NCBI GenBank assembly: GCA_023898765.1
Contig: CP060238.1
Span: 124,001-188,000, forward strand
Reading direction: 5' to 3'
DNA: 64,000 nucleotides
Source: Rhodospirillales bacterium
Lineage (GTDB): Bacteria > Pseudomonadota > Alphaproteobacteria > Micavibrionales > Micavibrionaceae
Shown here: in pieces, positions 18,394 to 27,112 of the stretch
Numbering within the stretch: position 1 is the stretch's first letter
How the letters are laid out: the number at the start of each line of letters is the position of its first letter
The notes under the pieces: model-generated
What the model was told of the DNA's origin: nothing
Database searches by the model: none
Seen by the model: the letters and a program-made list of their open reading frames with translations, nothing else
Translations under genes and position numbers: made by a program

Positions 18394-20202
18394 ATGAATG
18401 CTCCGCTTCCTCAAGACGTGTTGGCCGAAGAGGTTCGGGACGCCCTTTCGCTGCTTCATGAAGGGCGCACAGATGAGGCCGAAGCCGCAGCCAAAGGTAT
18501 TTTAAACCAAAGCCCCGACAACCTTGCCGCCCTTGATATTTTGGGTCTGGTCCAGCAAAAACGGCAAGATTACGCGCAGGCCGAAACCCTCTATCAAAAG
18601 GCCCTCAAGATGCATAAAGAGGCCGGCATCGTTCATTTCCGCCTTGGGGAATGCGCCCATAAATCAGGCCGCAGGGAAGACGCCCTCACCTATTATCAAA
18701 AAGCCTGCGAGCTGACACCCGGCAACGCGCCCATGCTGACGGTCCTTGGGAAATGCCTGCTGGAGCTAAAACGCCCGCAGGAAGCGGAAAACGTTCTGCT
18801 CAAAGCCATTGAAGCGGCGCCCGGTTTTTTACCGGCCCGTATGAATCTCGCCGGCGCTTACCACGATCTGGGCCGGTTCAAAAAAGCCATAGAACAAACG
18901 GAAGCCGCGCTGGAAATAAACCCCGACCTTCCGGCAGCCCATTCCAATCTGGGCTCTTATGAGGAGAAAAATCAGAACTTCGAAACCGCCGCCCTTCACT
19001 ACAAAAAGGCCCTTAATCTGGCTCCAAATCTCGGAATCGTCCGCGCCAACCTTGTATCCGTTCTGGAAAAAATGAACCGGCTTGACGAAGCCTCGGACGT
19101 GTTGGACGCCTCGCCTGAAGAAGATTCCTCCCTTTTGCTTGCCAGAGCCCGCATTTTACGGCGGCAGAAAAAAGAGAAACAGGCGCTGGCGCTTTTGCAG
19201 GCATGGGACGACACAAAAGCCGTTCAAGCCCATGAAATTGTCATGAAATACTACGAAATGGGAAAACTCTGTGACGGGCTAAAAAATTATCAGGACGCCT
19301 TTTTGTACATAGAAAAAGCCAACAACCTTTGGCTGGAAGCGCCGGATGTCCAAAACCGCGACAAAGAAGAAATTTTTAAAGACATCGAAGCCTATCAAAA
19401 ATTGTTCACGGAAGACCGGATAGGAACATGGAGCGCGCCTGTTCCCTATATCGGTCGCCCCCCTGTCATGCTGGTGGGCTTTCCGCGCAGCGGCACCACG
19501 CTGCTCGACCGCCTCCTGCACGCCCATCCGCAAGCCTGCGTCATGGAAGAGCGGCCCGTTGCCGACACAATGGCAGAAACGTTAAAAAACCTGCCGGATA
19601 TCGCCCGGATTGACACATTGCAGCTTGCACAGCTCCAAAGCGAATATTTTGCCCGCGCGGCGCGTTACATGGATCTGGAAGCGGGGAAAACCCTGATCGA
19701 CAAAATGCCGCTGAATATGATCCTGCTCGGCCCGATGAACCGCATTTTCCTGGACCTGAAAGCCATTGTCGTGCTGCGCCATCCTTGCGATTGCATTCTC
19801 AGCGCCCTGATGCAGCATTTCCTTCCCAACAAAGGCATGCTGCCTCTGGCCGGGCTTGAAAGTGCGGTGCGGCTTTATACAAAAAGCTTTGATTTGCTGT
19901 TCCAATATGAAGAAAATCTTCCTGGCCTCCGGATACATCATGTGCGCTATGAAGACCTTGTCGAAGATACAGAAGATGAAGCGCGCAAAATGCTGGAATT
20001 TATCGGCCTGCAATGGGACAAAAACGTGCTGGAATATCACAGGATAAAACAGGACAAAGCCGTCACATCGGCCAGCTATGCGCAGGTCAGCCGGCCGATT
20101 TACAAGGATTCCCTTTACCGCTGGAAAAATTATGAAGAACATCTGGCGCCGGCCCTGCCCGCCCTCGCGCCCTATATTGAAAAATTCGGCTATGACGCAT
20201 AA
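18394..20202 (+). CDS. TPR-repeat protein with C-terminal sulfotransferase domain
   Basis: About 602 residues. The N-terminal 330 residues are tandem TPRs (patterns such as NLAALDILGLVQQKRQDYAQ and NPDLPAAHSNLGSYEEKNQN). The C-terminal half is a sulfotransferase: MLVGFPRSGTTLLDRLLHAH near residue 365 is the PAPS 5'-phosphosulfate loop, and KAIVVLRHPCDCILS the 3'-phosphate site. This architecture is seen in bacterial tyrosylprotein-sulfotransferase-like enzymes; the acceptor is unknown. A TTG at 18388 with AAAAGG 7 bases upstream is an alternative start two codons earlier. It is monocistronic, with a strong terminator right after. Confidence 0.92.
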   Translation: MNAPLPQDVLAEEVRDALSLLHEGRTDEAEAAAKGILNQSPDNLAALDILGLVQQKRQDYAQAETLYQKALKMHKEAGIVHFRLGECAHKSGRREDALTYYQKACELTPGNAPMLTVLGKCLLELKRPQEAENVLLKAIEAAPGFLPARMNLAGAYHDLGRFKKAIEQTEAALEINPDLPAAHSNLGSYEEKNQNFETAALHYKKALNLAPNLGIVRANLVSVLEKMNRLDEASDVLDASPEEDSSLLLARARILRRQKKEKQALALLQAWDDTKAVQAHEIVMKYYEMGKLCDGLKNYQDAFLYIEKANNLWLEAPDVQNRDKEEIFKDIEAYQKLFTEDRIGTWSAPVPYIGRPPVMLVGFPRSGTTLLDRLLHAHPQACVMEERPVADTMAETLKNLPDIARIDTLQLAQLQSEYFARAARYMDLEAGKTLIDKMPLNMILLGPMNRIFLDLKAIVVLRHPCDCILSALMQHFLPNKGMLPLAGLESAVRLYTKSFDLLFQYEENLPGLRIHHVRYEDLVEDTEDEARKMLEFIGLQWDKNVLEYHRIKQDKAVTSASYAQVSRPIYKDSLYRWKNYEEHLAPALPALAPYIEKFGYDA

Positions 20203-20204
20203 AG

Positions 20205-20238
20205 AAAGGGCGGCACCCCACTAGGCACCGCCCTTTTT
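20205..20238 (+). terminator. Rho-independent terminator after the TPR-sulfotransferase gene
   Basis: Stem AAAGGGCGG/CCGCCCTTT with an additional inner CC/GG pairing and a T5 run at 20234-20238, starting 3 bases after the stop codon. Confidence 0.88.
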
Positions 20239-20310
20239 ACAGTATGCAACCTTTTTCTCAAACACTCAGAAATCAAAGACAGAAAAGCACAAAAAAACCC
20301 TTTTGTCGAA

Positions 20311-21246
20311 TCATTCGGCGCTGCGGGTAATTTGTAAAAAAACGTCTTCCAGGTCGCTTTCTTCTGTCGAAATATCATGGATTTCATGCCCGGATTTCTG
20401 CAGCAGGCTGATGATTTCACCCACGCACTGGTCTTCGGGGGAGTAGCGCACCATTAACGTCCGGCGGCCTTCCTTTTGCGCCTGAAATTTTTTCAGCCCC
20501 TCCGGAATATCGCTGAACTCCTTCGCCAGACGAAAGCGGATTTCCTTGCTCTCTATCCGGGCCAGCAGGTTTTCCGTTTCGTCGTTCGCGACAATTTCCC
20601 CATGGTTGATAATGGCGATCCGGTCGCACAATTCCTCGGCCTCTTCCAGATAATGCGTGGTAAGCAAAACCGTCACTCCCTGATCGCGCAGATCGCGCAC
20701 CTTTTTCCAAAGCATCTGGCGCAACTCCACATCCACACCGGCGGTAGGCTCATCCAGAACCAGAACCGGCGGCGTATGCACCAAAGCCTTGGCAACCATC
20801 AAGCGCCGTTTCATCCCGCCGGAAAGCGAACGCGTATAGGAATGCCCCTGCTCTTCCAGCCCGACGAGAGCCAGAAGATCCCGGCTCCGGCGTTCGCATT
20901 TCGGCACGCCGTAAAGTCCTGCCTGAATATCCAGTAATTTCAGCGGCGTAAAAAACGGATCGAAATTGATTTCCTGCGGCACCACCCCGATGGCGGCCCG
21001 GCACCCGCGCGGATTTTCATCAATATCCATATCCCATATTTTGACGCTGCCAGACGTTTTTACCACAAGGCCCGCCATGATATTAATGATGGTAGATTTT
21101 CCGGCGCCGTTCGGGCCCAAAAGACCGAAAATAGACCCTTTTGGAATGGAAAGATCCACATCCTTCAACGCGACTTTTCTGGCGGCTTTACCCGATGCCG
21201 CATAGGTTTTGTTTAAAGATTTTATCTGGATTGCATCGCCGCTCAT
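20311..21246 (-). CDS. ABC-2 type transporter ATP-binding protein
   Basis: A 311-residue ATPase of the CcmA/YadG-like drug/polysaccharide exporter class: Walker A GLLGPNGAGKST near residue 42, Q-loop VVPQEINFDP, signature LSGGMKRRLMVAKAL, Walker B VLVLDEPTAG, and H-loop LLTTHYLEEAEELCD, followed by a C-terminal regulatory tail ending with DLEDVFLQITRSAE. ATG 21246 is preferred over an in-frame TTG at 21255. No permease gene is next to it, so its membrane partner must lie elsewhere. Confidence 0.93.
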   Translation of the reverse strand: MSGDAIQIKSLNKTYAASGKAARKVALKDVDLSIPKGSIFGLLGPNGAGKSTIINIMAGLVVKTSGSVKIWDMDIDENPRGCRAAIGVVPQEINFDPFFTPLKLLDIQAGLYGVPKCERRSRDLLALVGLEEQGHSYTRSLSGGMKRRLMVAKALVHTPPVLVLDEPTAGVDVELRQMLWKKVRDLRDQGVTVLLTTHYLEEAEELCDRIAIINHGEIVANDETENLLARIESKEIRFRLAKEFSDIPEGLKKFQAQKEGRRTLMVRYSPEDQCVGEIISLLQKSGHEIHDISTEESDLEDVFLQITRSAE

Positions 21247-21292
21247 GCCCGGCAATATAAAGTTTCAAGAGAAAGAGTAAAGGACCTTGTCC

Positions 21293-22240
21293 CTATTTTA
21301 CCTCCGCATCCGAACCGAGCCACGATTTAAAACCGCTGCCCGTAAACCAGTCCTTGGCGGCCCCGTCCTTTTTCAGCATGGCCTCCCAATAAGCCAGTGC
21401 AGAAATCTTGATGATTTCCTCATGCCGGTGGCGGTTCGGGTTCTTTCCCAGTTGTCCCCGGGAGCCGTTATACACCATGTGGTCCCCGTCTTTTAACACC
21501 AGAAGATGCTTGTCCGGATGGCCGCAATGGTCGTAGACGACCAAACGCTTTGTATAAGCCCAACCTTCCACGGGCGAGTCATCCTCCGTCCCTGTCATAA
21601 AAAGAAGGGGTACATCAATACAGCCGTAAATATCATCCGGATCATCCAGTGCAATATGCTGGATCGGAACGGGACTATAAAGAATACCGGCCTTGAAAAC
21701 GGGCTGTTTAAAGCTGCGCAAGCGCCCTTTTTCATCGGGAAACAGCATCCCCGCCATCACCTGCGTTGTCATCGCCCCGAAAGAGTGGCCGGACATGCCG
21801 AGCCTTTCCAAATCCGCATGTGCATTCACGTCAGGATGCTGCGCCATCCATGTCTCAAGGCTGTTCAAGACAAAAGGAATATCGGCGAACCGGTCCAGAG
21901 TCGCGCTGCGCGGAATCTCGGCTTTTCGAATAATGTCCCACGGGTGGCCTTTTTTCCCTTCCCAGAGGGTGGAGTCCGTTCCGTGATGCTGGACATGAAC
22001 CATGACATAGCCGTAAGACGCCAGAAAACGGGAAATAAAGGCGGCCCCGTCAACGCTTCCCCCCAGCCCGTGGGACCAGAGCACTACCGGCAAATGGGTC
22101 ATGGAATGATTAACGGGATAATAGACTTTAATTTTGACAGGACGCGACTCGCGTTCCTTATCAACCAAAACGTCACGAACGATCAAAACCTTATGCGGCT
22201 CGTGCCCGGGATCGATATCCGCGTGCCAGAACGCAGACAT
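21293..22240 (-). CDS. Alpha/beta hydrolase (PAF-acetylhydrolase/dienelactone-hydrolase-like)
   Basis: A 315-residue alpha/beta hydrolase. The oxyanion region VVLWSHGLGGSVDGAAF is followed by the nucleophile elbow LGMSGHSFGAMTTQ (Ser about residue 170). A plausible acid is the Asp in FMTGTEDDSPVEGW, and the His is in LKDGDHMVYNGSRG. The layout resembles the predicted dienelactone hydrolase/PAF-AH II group. No signal peptide. It lies 2 bases downstream of sspB on the same strand, suggesting cotranscription; the substrate is unknown. Confidence 0.85.
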   Translation of the reverse strand: MSAFWHADIDPGHEPHKVLIVRDVLVDKERESRPVKIKVYYPVNHSMTHLPVVLWSHGLGGSVDGAAFISRFLASYGYVMVHVQHHGTDSTLWEGKKGHPWDIIRKAEIPRSATLDRFADIPFVLNSLETWMAQHPDVNAHADLERLGMSGHSFGAMTTQVMAGMLFPDEKGRLRSFKQPVFKAGILYSPVPIQHIALDDPDDIYGCIDVPLLFMTGTEDDSPVEGWAYTKRLVVYDHCGHPDKHLLVLKDGDHMVYNGSRGQLGKNPNRHRHEEIIKISALAYWEAMLKKDGAAKDWFTGSGFKSWLGSDAEVK

Positions 22241-22242
22241 TT

Positions 22243-22749
22243 TTATTTCTTCCGGAACTGATCAAGCGAGACGACTTCGCCTTTTTTGCCCTCGCCCGAT
22301 TCATCGTCGTCACCGTCATCTCCGCCGCCGCCGGGACCGTCATCGTCCGGCTCAAAATCCGGCTCAGTATCCTCGCCCAGAGGCTGGAACTGAAGCGCAA
22401 AATTTACAAACGGATCGGCAAAAATCGTGATCGCCGCAAGCGGTATTTCCAGCCGCTCCGGCACGTTGTTAAACGAAAGCGTCACGCCCATCTTGTCGTT
22501 ATCCACGAACAGGTCGTAAAACTGGTATTGCAGGACGATCGTCATTTCGCCCGGATATCGGTCCCGAAGGTAATCCGGAATATTCACCCCCGGATAATCC
22601 GTCATAAAGGTAATGTAAAAATGGTGGTCGCCCGGAAGCCCGCCTTCCTCGATCACTTCTTCAATGGCGTGACGGACGACGCCGCGCAAGGCGCGTTCCA
22701 CCATTTTATCGTAACGCAGGATATTATCGTTTTCGTCTTCGTTCATCAT
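22243..22749 (-). CDS. sspB: ClpXP adaptor SspB (alphaproteobacterial type)
   Basis: About 168 residues. The N-terminal domain (YDKMVERALRGVVRHAIEEV, HHFYITFMTDYPGVNIPDYL, EMTIVLQYQFYDLFVDND, FSVTL-type strand VTLSFNNVPERLEIPL) is the ssrA-tag-binding fold. An acidic/Gly linker ends in the ClpX-docking tail GEVVSLDQFRKK. SspB tethers tmRNA-tagged proteins to ClpXP for degradation. ATG 22749 has CAGG just upstream; the frame is open for nine more residues. The tmRNA gene lies 3 kb away. Confidence 0.93.
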   Translation of the reverse strand: MMNEDENDNILRYDKMVERALRGVVRHAIEEVIEEGGLPGDHHFYITFMTDYPGVNIPDYLRDRYPGEMTIVLQYQFYDLFVDNDKMGVTLSFNNVPERLEIPLAAITIFADPFVNFALQFQPLGEDTEPDFEPDDDGPGGGGDDGDDDESGEGKKGEVVSLDQFRKK

Positions 22750-22824
22750 GACCTGTTGGTACCAAACCTGAAGCAAGAAGGGATAAAAATCAAGAAAGCC
22801 GAAAAGGGCGAGCGCCCTTCACGA

Positions 22825-23796
22825 ATGAATCATAGACAAGGCGGCAGATATTTGCGAAGACAAATATACGTTTTGCAATCAAATCAACCCGATATTGTGG
22901 ATAACTTGTCCTTGACCTTCCCTCTCCATACCCCGAATTCGAAAGGTATTTTATGCGCTTTTCTGGGCTATAGCCTGTTTGCCGTTTCAAACGCCCTCAT
23001 GAAGGGAACGGCTTCGGACGTGTCTGTCTACAATATCGTCTTCTGGAACGATGTTTTTGCCCTGCTTGCTGTTTTCGCCCTGCACCGCCAGCTCGGGGGA
23101 TTTCGAAAGACTCTCCAAACCCGGTATCTGAAATTCCATTTGCTCCGCTCCGTCCTGTTAACCCTGCAATTCATTTGCCTGATCTTCGCTTTGGCCGCCA
23201 TGCCCATGGCCAACAGCTACAGCCTCTTTTTTTGCGCGCCCCTCATCACGACCTTTCTGGCCATTCCTTTCCTGAAAGAAAAAGCGCATCTGTTTCACTG
23301 GATATCGCTTCTGGGAGGAATAACCGGCATTCTCATTATTCTGAATCCGGAGGCCCGGCAGTTTAACATGGGCGTTCTTTACGCCCTTGCGTCCGCGCTT
23401 TTAGTGTCGCTTGGAAACCTTGCCAACCGGAAAATAGGACAGGACGAAACGAAGTTTTCCTTTGCCTTTTATCCCATCCTTTCGACACTGATTATCTCCG
23501 GCGGACTGAGTCTGGCGGAATTTAAAGTCCCCGAGGCCCGGCACATGTTTATGCTGGCCCTCGCCGGAATAGGGTCCGGCACCGGCGTCCTGCTTGTCGG
23601 GATGGCTTTTACCCTGACCTCGACGGCTGCCGCCTCCTCTTTCCTGTATATCCAGATGGTCTGGGCCGTTGTACTGGGCTATCTGATGTTCGGAGATGTT
23701 TTAACCCTGAGAATCGCCGCCGGATCGGCCTTTATTATCGTGAGCGGACTCTATCTGGTCTGGCACGAGAAAAAGGGGAACGAAAAAACCTTTTAG
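22825..23796 (+). CDS. DMT-superfamily (EamA) transporter
   Basis: About 323 residues with roughly ten hydrophobic helices in two EamA repeats (KGILCAFLGYSLFAVSNALMKG; GILIILNPE; then GVLYALASALLVSLGNL; AAASSFLYIQMVWAVVLGYLMFGD). It is probably a metabolite/amino-acid exporter of the inner membrane; the substrate is unknown. The true start is uncertain: ATG 22825 gives a 35-residue polar N-terminus, while GTG/TTG codons near 22896-22909 would start closer to helix 1. It converges with the O-antigen-ligase-like gene, overlapping by 4 bases. Confidence 0.85.
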   Translation: MNHRQGGRYLRRQIYVLQSNQPDIVDNLSLTFPLHTPNSKGILCAFLGYSLFAVSNALMKGTASDVSVYNIVFWNDVFALLAVFALHRQLGGFRKTLQTRYLKFHLLRSVLLTLQFICLIFALAAMPMANSYSLFFCAPLITTFLAIPFLKEKAHLFHWISLLGGITGILIILNPEARQFNMGVLYALASALLVSLGNLANRKIGQDETKFSFAFYPILSTLIISGGLSLAEFKVPEARHMFMLALAGIGSGTGVLLVGMAFTLTSTAAASSFLYIQMVWAVVLGYLMFGDVLTLRIAAGSAFIIVSGLYLVWHEKKGNEKTF

Positions 23797-25772
23797 GGAC
23801 CTAAAACATCCTCCGCTCCGAAGAGCTGCCGCCCGATCGTTGTGTTCTGCTTTTTGTAGCTGCTGTCCATGAGTTTTTTAAACCTGACCATTTTGTTTCC
23901 TGCAAGTCTTTGCGTTTCCTTGTCGTCGGCTTCGATGGACATCAGCAGCAGGCGCCCGTAAAACCCCAGCGCCAGCGGGGAATTATATTTATAATCCATC
24001 CCCTCTTTTAAAAGGGCAAAGGCCCCGCCTAAATCCCCTTTGTCATACATCTCGTTTGCCAGCGCCATGCGCGCCCCCAGATGGAGAGGATCAAGGCGCA
24101 AGGTCCGGGCGTAAAGTTTTTCTTTGCCCGGCGCATCCGCAGGTAAAAAAGAGGCCGGCACAAGCGTTTGCAGCTTGGCCTGATAATAAAGCGCCGAAGC
24201 GCTGCGCGGATTTAAATATTGCGCCCGCTTTAAAATCAATGTGGCCTGATCGTAAAGGTCTTTCTTTTGTTCTTCGGAAAGCGTATTCCCGCTCTCCTGC
24301 AAAATCCCCAGCGGTACGTTCACCGCCAGAATATAGGCACGGTAATTGGATTGGAGACCGATGATATTGGCCCGTTCTATATTCCCTGCAAACGCGTTCA
24401 GATCGCCTTCAAAAATATTGTCGCGGGCCCGGTTCACAAAATGCTCGCTCACGATATAGGTGGAAAGCAGAAACCCTATGGAAAGAAAAGGAAGCATCAC
24501 AACGAACTGCTTAACGGAAAGAGGCAGTGTTGCAGGAAAAGAGACTTTAAAACGCCGGTCTTTCAAAACCTTTCCCGTCGCCAGAAACCAGACCGACAGT
24601 AAAAATCCGACACCAAATAAAATCGAGATATTATAGAGGTTAAAGGTCACATGCGTGTGCACGACAACGGCGCTTATCCCGCAAAAAGGTGCCAGAACAG
24701 CGATACGCAGCACGGAGTCTTTTGGAATAGCCGCCAGCGCCCTGAAGGTCCGCACAAGCACCGCCGCTGTAAAACCGTAAAAAAGGAGGAGGCTGAAAAG
24801 GCCCATTTCGGCCCAATATTGGAGCGGATCGCTATGCGAACTTATAGCCCCGGTCATGTCCTGCGGCAGGCGGTATTCCGGATAATAGAGGAAGAACGTT
24901 CCAATCCCTGTTCCCAAAAGCCAATGGTCTTTAATCATCAGCCAGGTCCCCGCCCAGATGTTCAGGCGGTTGTTGGAAATATCATCAGGAACCAGCCGGA
25001 CAGTGTCCATAACCCGCCACGCCATTGCCTCATAGTAGGTGTTTCCCAACGAACTCAAAAAGAAAAGGGCAATCGCAGATATGCCCAAAAGACTTAAAAT
25101 ACGCCAATGCGTTTTAACCCGGTGCCACCCGAAAACAAGAAAAACAAAAAGGGCCGGAAACGCAGACAACAAAGCCCCCCGGCTGCCTGTCGCCATAATT
25201 CCCCCCACGAGCAAAACACAAAGCCCAAGGGCCATAAAAGCCTGACGCTTGTTCGGCGCCACGCACATCCAGCCCATGGCGGGAAAGAGAGCCAGATTAA
25301 AAAGCGCGGCCAGAGCGTTCGGGTTGGCCAACGGATGACGCACGCGCCCTTCAAAATACTCATTCAGAAATATAAACTGGATCAGGGCCCAAAGCGCCAA
25401 ACCGGCAAACACCGCCGCCAGCACATAACCGGTTTTCTTTAAAGCCTCTTCATCACGGCACAGGATGAAAACCAGAAAGCTAAGCGGCATGACGCTGAAA
25501 AAACAAAAGGCCGAGAGGGAGACAAACGGAAGCTCCGACCGGAAAACGCTCAAAAAGGCCAGCGCCCAAAACCCTCCGGCAAAGGCCAGAACCGCGCTTT
25601 TGGGAATCTCCCATCCTGTCTCCAGCCCTTTGAAAAGACAGGCGCAGGACCAGACGAAAACAAGCAGGACCGCGCCCAGAAAAAACTCAAGCTGCCAGGC
25701 GTTGACAAGAAACAGGCTGCACAAAAACGCAGCCAGCCATGTGAGGGTCATCCATTGATGTTTGCAGGTCAT
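23793..25772 (-). CDS. O-antigen ligase/polymerase-like membrane protein (Wzy_C) with C-terminal repeat domain
   Basis: A 659-residue protein. The N-terminal 450 residues contain about a dozen membrane helices with the Wzy_C/O-antigen ligase pattern: TGSRGALLSAFPALFVFL followed by the periplasmic loop NNRLNIWAGTWLMIKDHWL, LGTGIGTFFLYYPEYR. The C-terminal 200 residues are soluble, helical and TPR-like (ARLDP/LRLDPLHLGARMALANEM). Such enzymes transfer or polymerise glycans at the periplasmic face. No glycosyltransferase genes are nearby, so this is an orphan; ligation of glycans to protein or lipid cannot be distinguished. Confidence 0.86.
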   Translation of the reverse strand: MTCKHQWMTLTWLAAFLCSLFLVNAWQLEFFLGAVLLVFVWSCACLFKGLETGWEIPKSAVLAFAGGFWALAFLSVFRSELPFVSLSAFCFFSVMPLSFLVFILCRDEEALKKTGYVLAAVFAGLALWALIQFIFLNEYFEGRVRHPLANPNALAALFNLALFPAMGWMCVAPNKRQAFMALGLCVLLVGGIMATGSRGALLSAFPALFVFLVFGWHRVKTHWRILSLLGISAIALFFLSSLGNTYYEAMAWRVMDTVRLVPDDISNNRLNIWAGTWLMIKDHWLLGTGIGTFFLYYPEYRLPQDMTGAISSHSDPLQYWAEMGLFSLLLFYGFTAAVLVRTFRALAAIPKDSVLRIAVLAPFCGISAVVVHTHVTFNLYNISILFGVGFLLSVWFLATGKVLKDRRFKVSFPATLPLSVKQFVVMLPFLSIGFLLSTYIVSEHFVNRARDNIFEGDLNAFAGNIERANIIGLQSNYRAYILAVNVPLGILQESGNTLSEEQKKDLYDQATLILKRAQYLNPRSASALYYQAKLQTLVPASFLPADAPGKEKLYARTLRLDPLHLGARMALANEMYDKGDLGGAFALLKEGMDYKYNSPLALGFYGRLLLMSIEADDKETQRLAGNKMVRFKKLMDSSYKKQNTTIGRQLFGAEDVLGP

Positions 25773-25829
25773 CGTAAGACACTACATGGAAAACGAACCG
25801 CCGGTAACCGGCAACCGATAACAGTTCAC

Positions 25830-25873
25830 AAAAAAAGAAAAGGACCGGCTTTCTGTTGCTAGGACGCCGGCCC
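25830..25873 (-). terminator. Terminator of the tmRNA gene
   Basis: On the minus strand GGGGCCGGC and GCCGGTCC form a stem around CGTCCTAGCAACAGAAA, followed by TTTTCTTTTTTTGT (25830-25841). Confidence 0.8.
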
Positions 25874-26207
25874 CAAAACCCCACCTTAAACGGTTCAATG
25901 CCTAAGGAATTGAAGTAGCTGTGCTACGCGGCCCAATTAGGCAGCGATAGCTTCGTCACCAGCGACAAAATTGTCGTTGGCTGCTACGAACTGAGAGTTG
26001 TCATTTGCAACTATCAAATTTATCCGATAACGGCGGAAAAACCGGACGCCACAAGAAGCCTTTACCACGCGTGTCGATCCTGTTTCAGCCCCATGCTGTT
26101 AGCCCGGCCGTCGAGGAGGGCTAAAATGGTGGAGCTGCCGGGTACTGCCCCCGGGTCCACGACGTTTATTCCGCAACCGCGTTTAGCGTCATAACGGGCA
26201 AGCCCGT
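25842..26207 (-). ncRNA. ssrA: tmRNA, circularly permuted two-piece form
   Basis: The 3' half of the tRNA-like domain comes first: T-arm/acceptor GTGGACCCGG...CAGCTCC, then ACCA ending at 26127. A spacer follows (26093-26126, processed out), then the 5' half GGGGCTGAAACAGGATCGAC beginning at 26092. GGGGCTG pairs with CAGCTCC (with a G-U). The tag frame at 25937-25984 reads AANDNFVAGDEAIAA then TAA, with GCA at 25982-25984 as likely resume codon. This permuted order is characteristic of alphaproteobacteria. tmRNA with SmpB rescues stalled ribosomes and tags the peptide for ClpXP, for which SspB is encoded at 22243. The ends are approximate. Confidence 0.95.
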
Positions 26208-26213
26208 ATTTTT

Positions 26214-26242
26214 ACTATAGCGAAAAAAAGTTAAAATTTCAA
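26214..26242 (-). promoter_or_regulatory. tmRNA promoter (sigma70-like)
   Basis: On the minus strand TTGAAA (26237-26242), a 17-bp spacer and TATAGT (26214-26219). Its -35 overlaps the -35 of the divergent thyA promoter. Confidence 0.75.
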
Positions 26243-26265
26243 AGAATTATGACTTTCTCTATAAT
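26238..26265 (+). promoter_or_regulatory. thyA promoter (sigma70-like)
   Basis: TTCAAA (26238-26243), a 16-bp spacer and a perfect TATAAT (26260-26265), 52 bases before thyA. The -35 hexamers of this and the tmRNA promoter occupy the same bases on opposite strands. Confidence 0.7.
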
Positions 26266-26317
26266 GGGGCGTTCGAATCGGCCCCTATTGGCCCATACAG
26301 AGAAAGGCACAGGAAAA

Positions 26318-27112
26318 ATGCGGCAATATCTGGATATGATGCGCCACGTGCTGGAAAACGGCACGAAAAAGGAAGACCGGACCGGCACGGGCACCTTGAG
26401 CGTTTTCGGGCATCAAATGCGCTTTGACCTCTCCGAAGGCTTCCCCATGGTGACCACAAAGAAACTGCACCTCAAATCCATTATCCATGAACTGATCTGG
26501 TTCCTTGCCGGAGACACAAATACGAAATATCTCACGGATAACGGCGTGCGGATCTGGAATGAATGGGCCGATGGAAACGGCGATCTTGGCCCTGTTTACG
26601 GCCATCAATGGCGGAGTTGGCCGGCAGCGGACGGCAGCAGCATCGACCAGATTTCAGATGTGATCGCGCGCATCAAAACCGATCCGGATTGCCGCCGCCT
26701 GATTGTTTCCGCCTGGAATGTCGGGGAAATTCCGAAAATGGCCCTGCCCCCCTGCCACTGTTTTTTCCAGTTCTACGTGGCGAAAGGGAAACTTTCTTGC
26801 CAGCTTTACCAGCGCAGCGCGGATATCTTCCTCGGCGTGCCTTTTAACATCGCCTCCTACAGCCTGCTGACCATGATGGTCGCGCAGGTCTGCGGTTTAA
26901 AGCCCGGCGACTTCGTCCACACATTCGGCGACGCGCACCTTTATTCCAACCATCTGGAGCAGGCGCGCGAACAGCTTTCCCGCGCGCCCAAAGCGCTGCC
27001 GGAGATGCGCCTCAATCCGGACATCAAAAACATTTTCGACTTTAAATTTGAGGATTTTGAACTGGCCGGTTATGACGCCCACCCCCACATCAAGGGAGCC
27101 GTCGCGGTATGA
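26318..27112 (+). CDS. thyA: Thymidylate synthase
   Basis: 264 residues, the exact size of bacterial ThyA, starting [15 protein letters not shown] after an AGGAAAA site. It has the folate/dUMP motifs [12 protein letters not shown], the active-site [11 protein letters not shown] (Cys about 146) and [15 protein letters not shown]. It methylates dUMP to dTMP with methylene-tetrahydrofolate, releasing dihydrofolate that the downstream folA product recycles. It overlaps folA by 4 bases (ATGA). An upstream in-frame ATG at 26249 lies within the promoter and is not used. Confidence 0.98.
   Translation: MRQYLDMMRHVLENGTKKEDRTGTGTLSVFGHQMRFDLSEGFPMVTTKKLHLKSIIHELIWFLAGDTNTKYLTDNGVRIWNEWADGNGDLGPVYGHQWRSWPAADGSSIDQISDVIARIKTDPDCRRLIVSAWNVGEIPKMALPPCHCFFQFYVAKGKLSCQLYQRSADIFLGVPFNIASYSLLTMMVAQVCGLKPGDFVHTFGDAHLYSNHLEQAREQLSRAPKALPEMRLNPDIKNIFDFKFEDFELAGYDAHPHIKGAVAV

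Noticed and set aside
22804..22819. AAGGGCG/CGCCCTT hairpin between sspB and the DMT gene
   Set aside because: No T-tract in the plus direction and only a short one in the minus direction, and it lies upstream of sspB, not after a gene on that strand.
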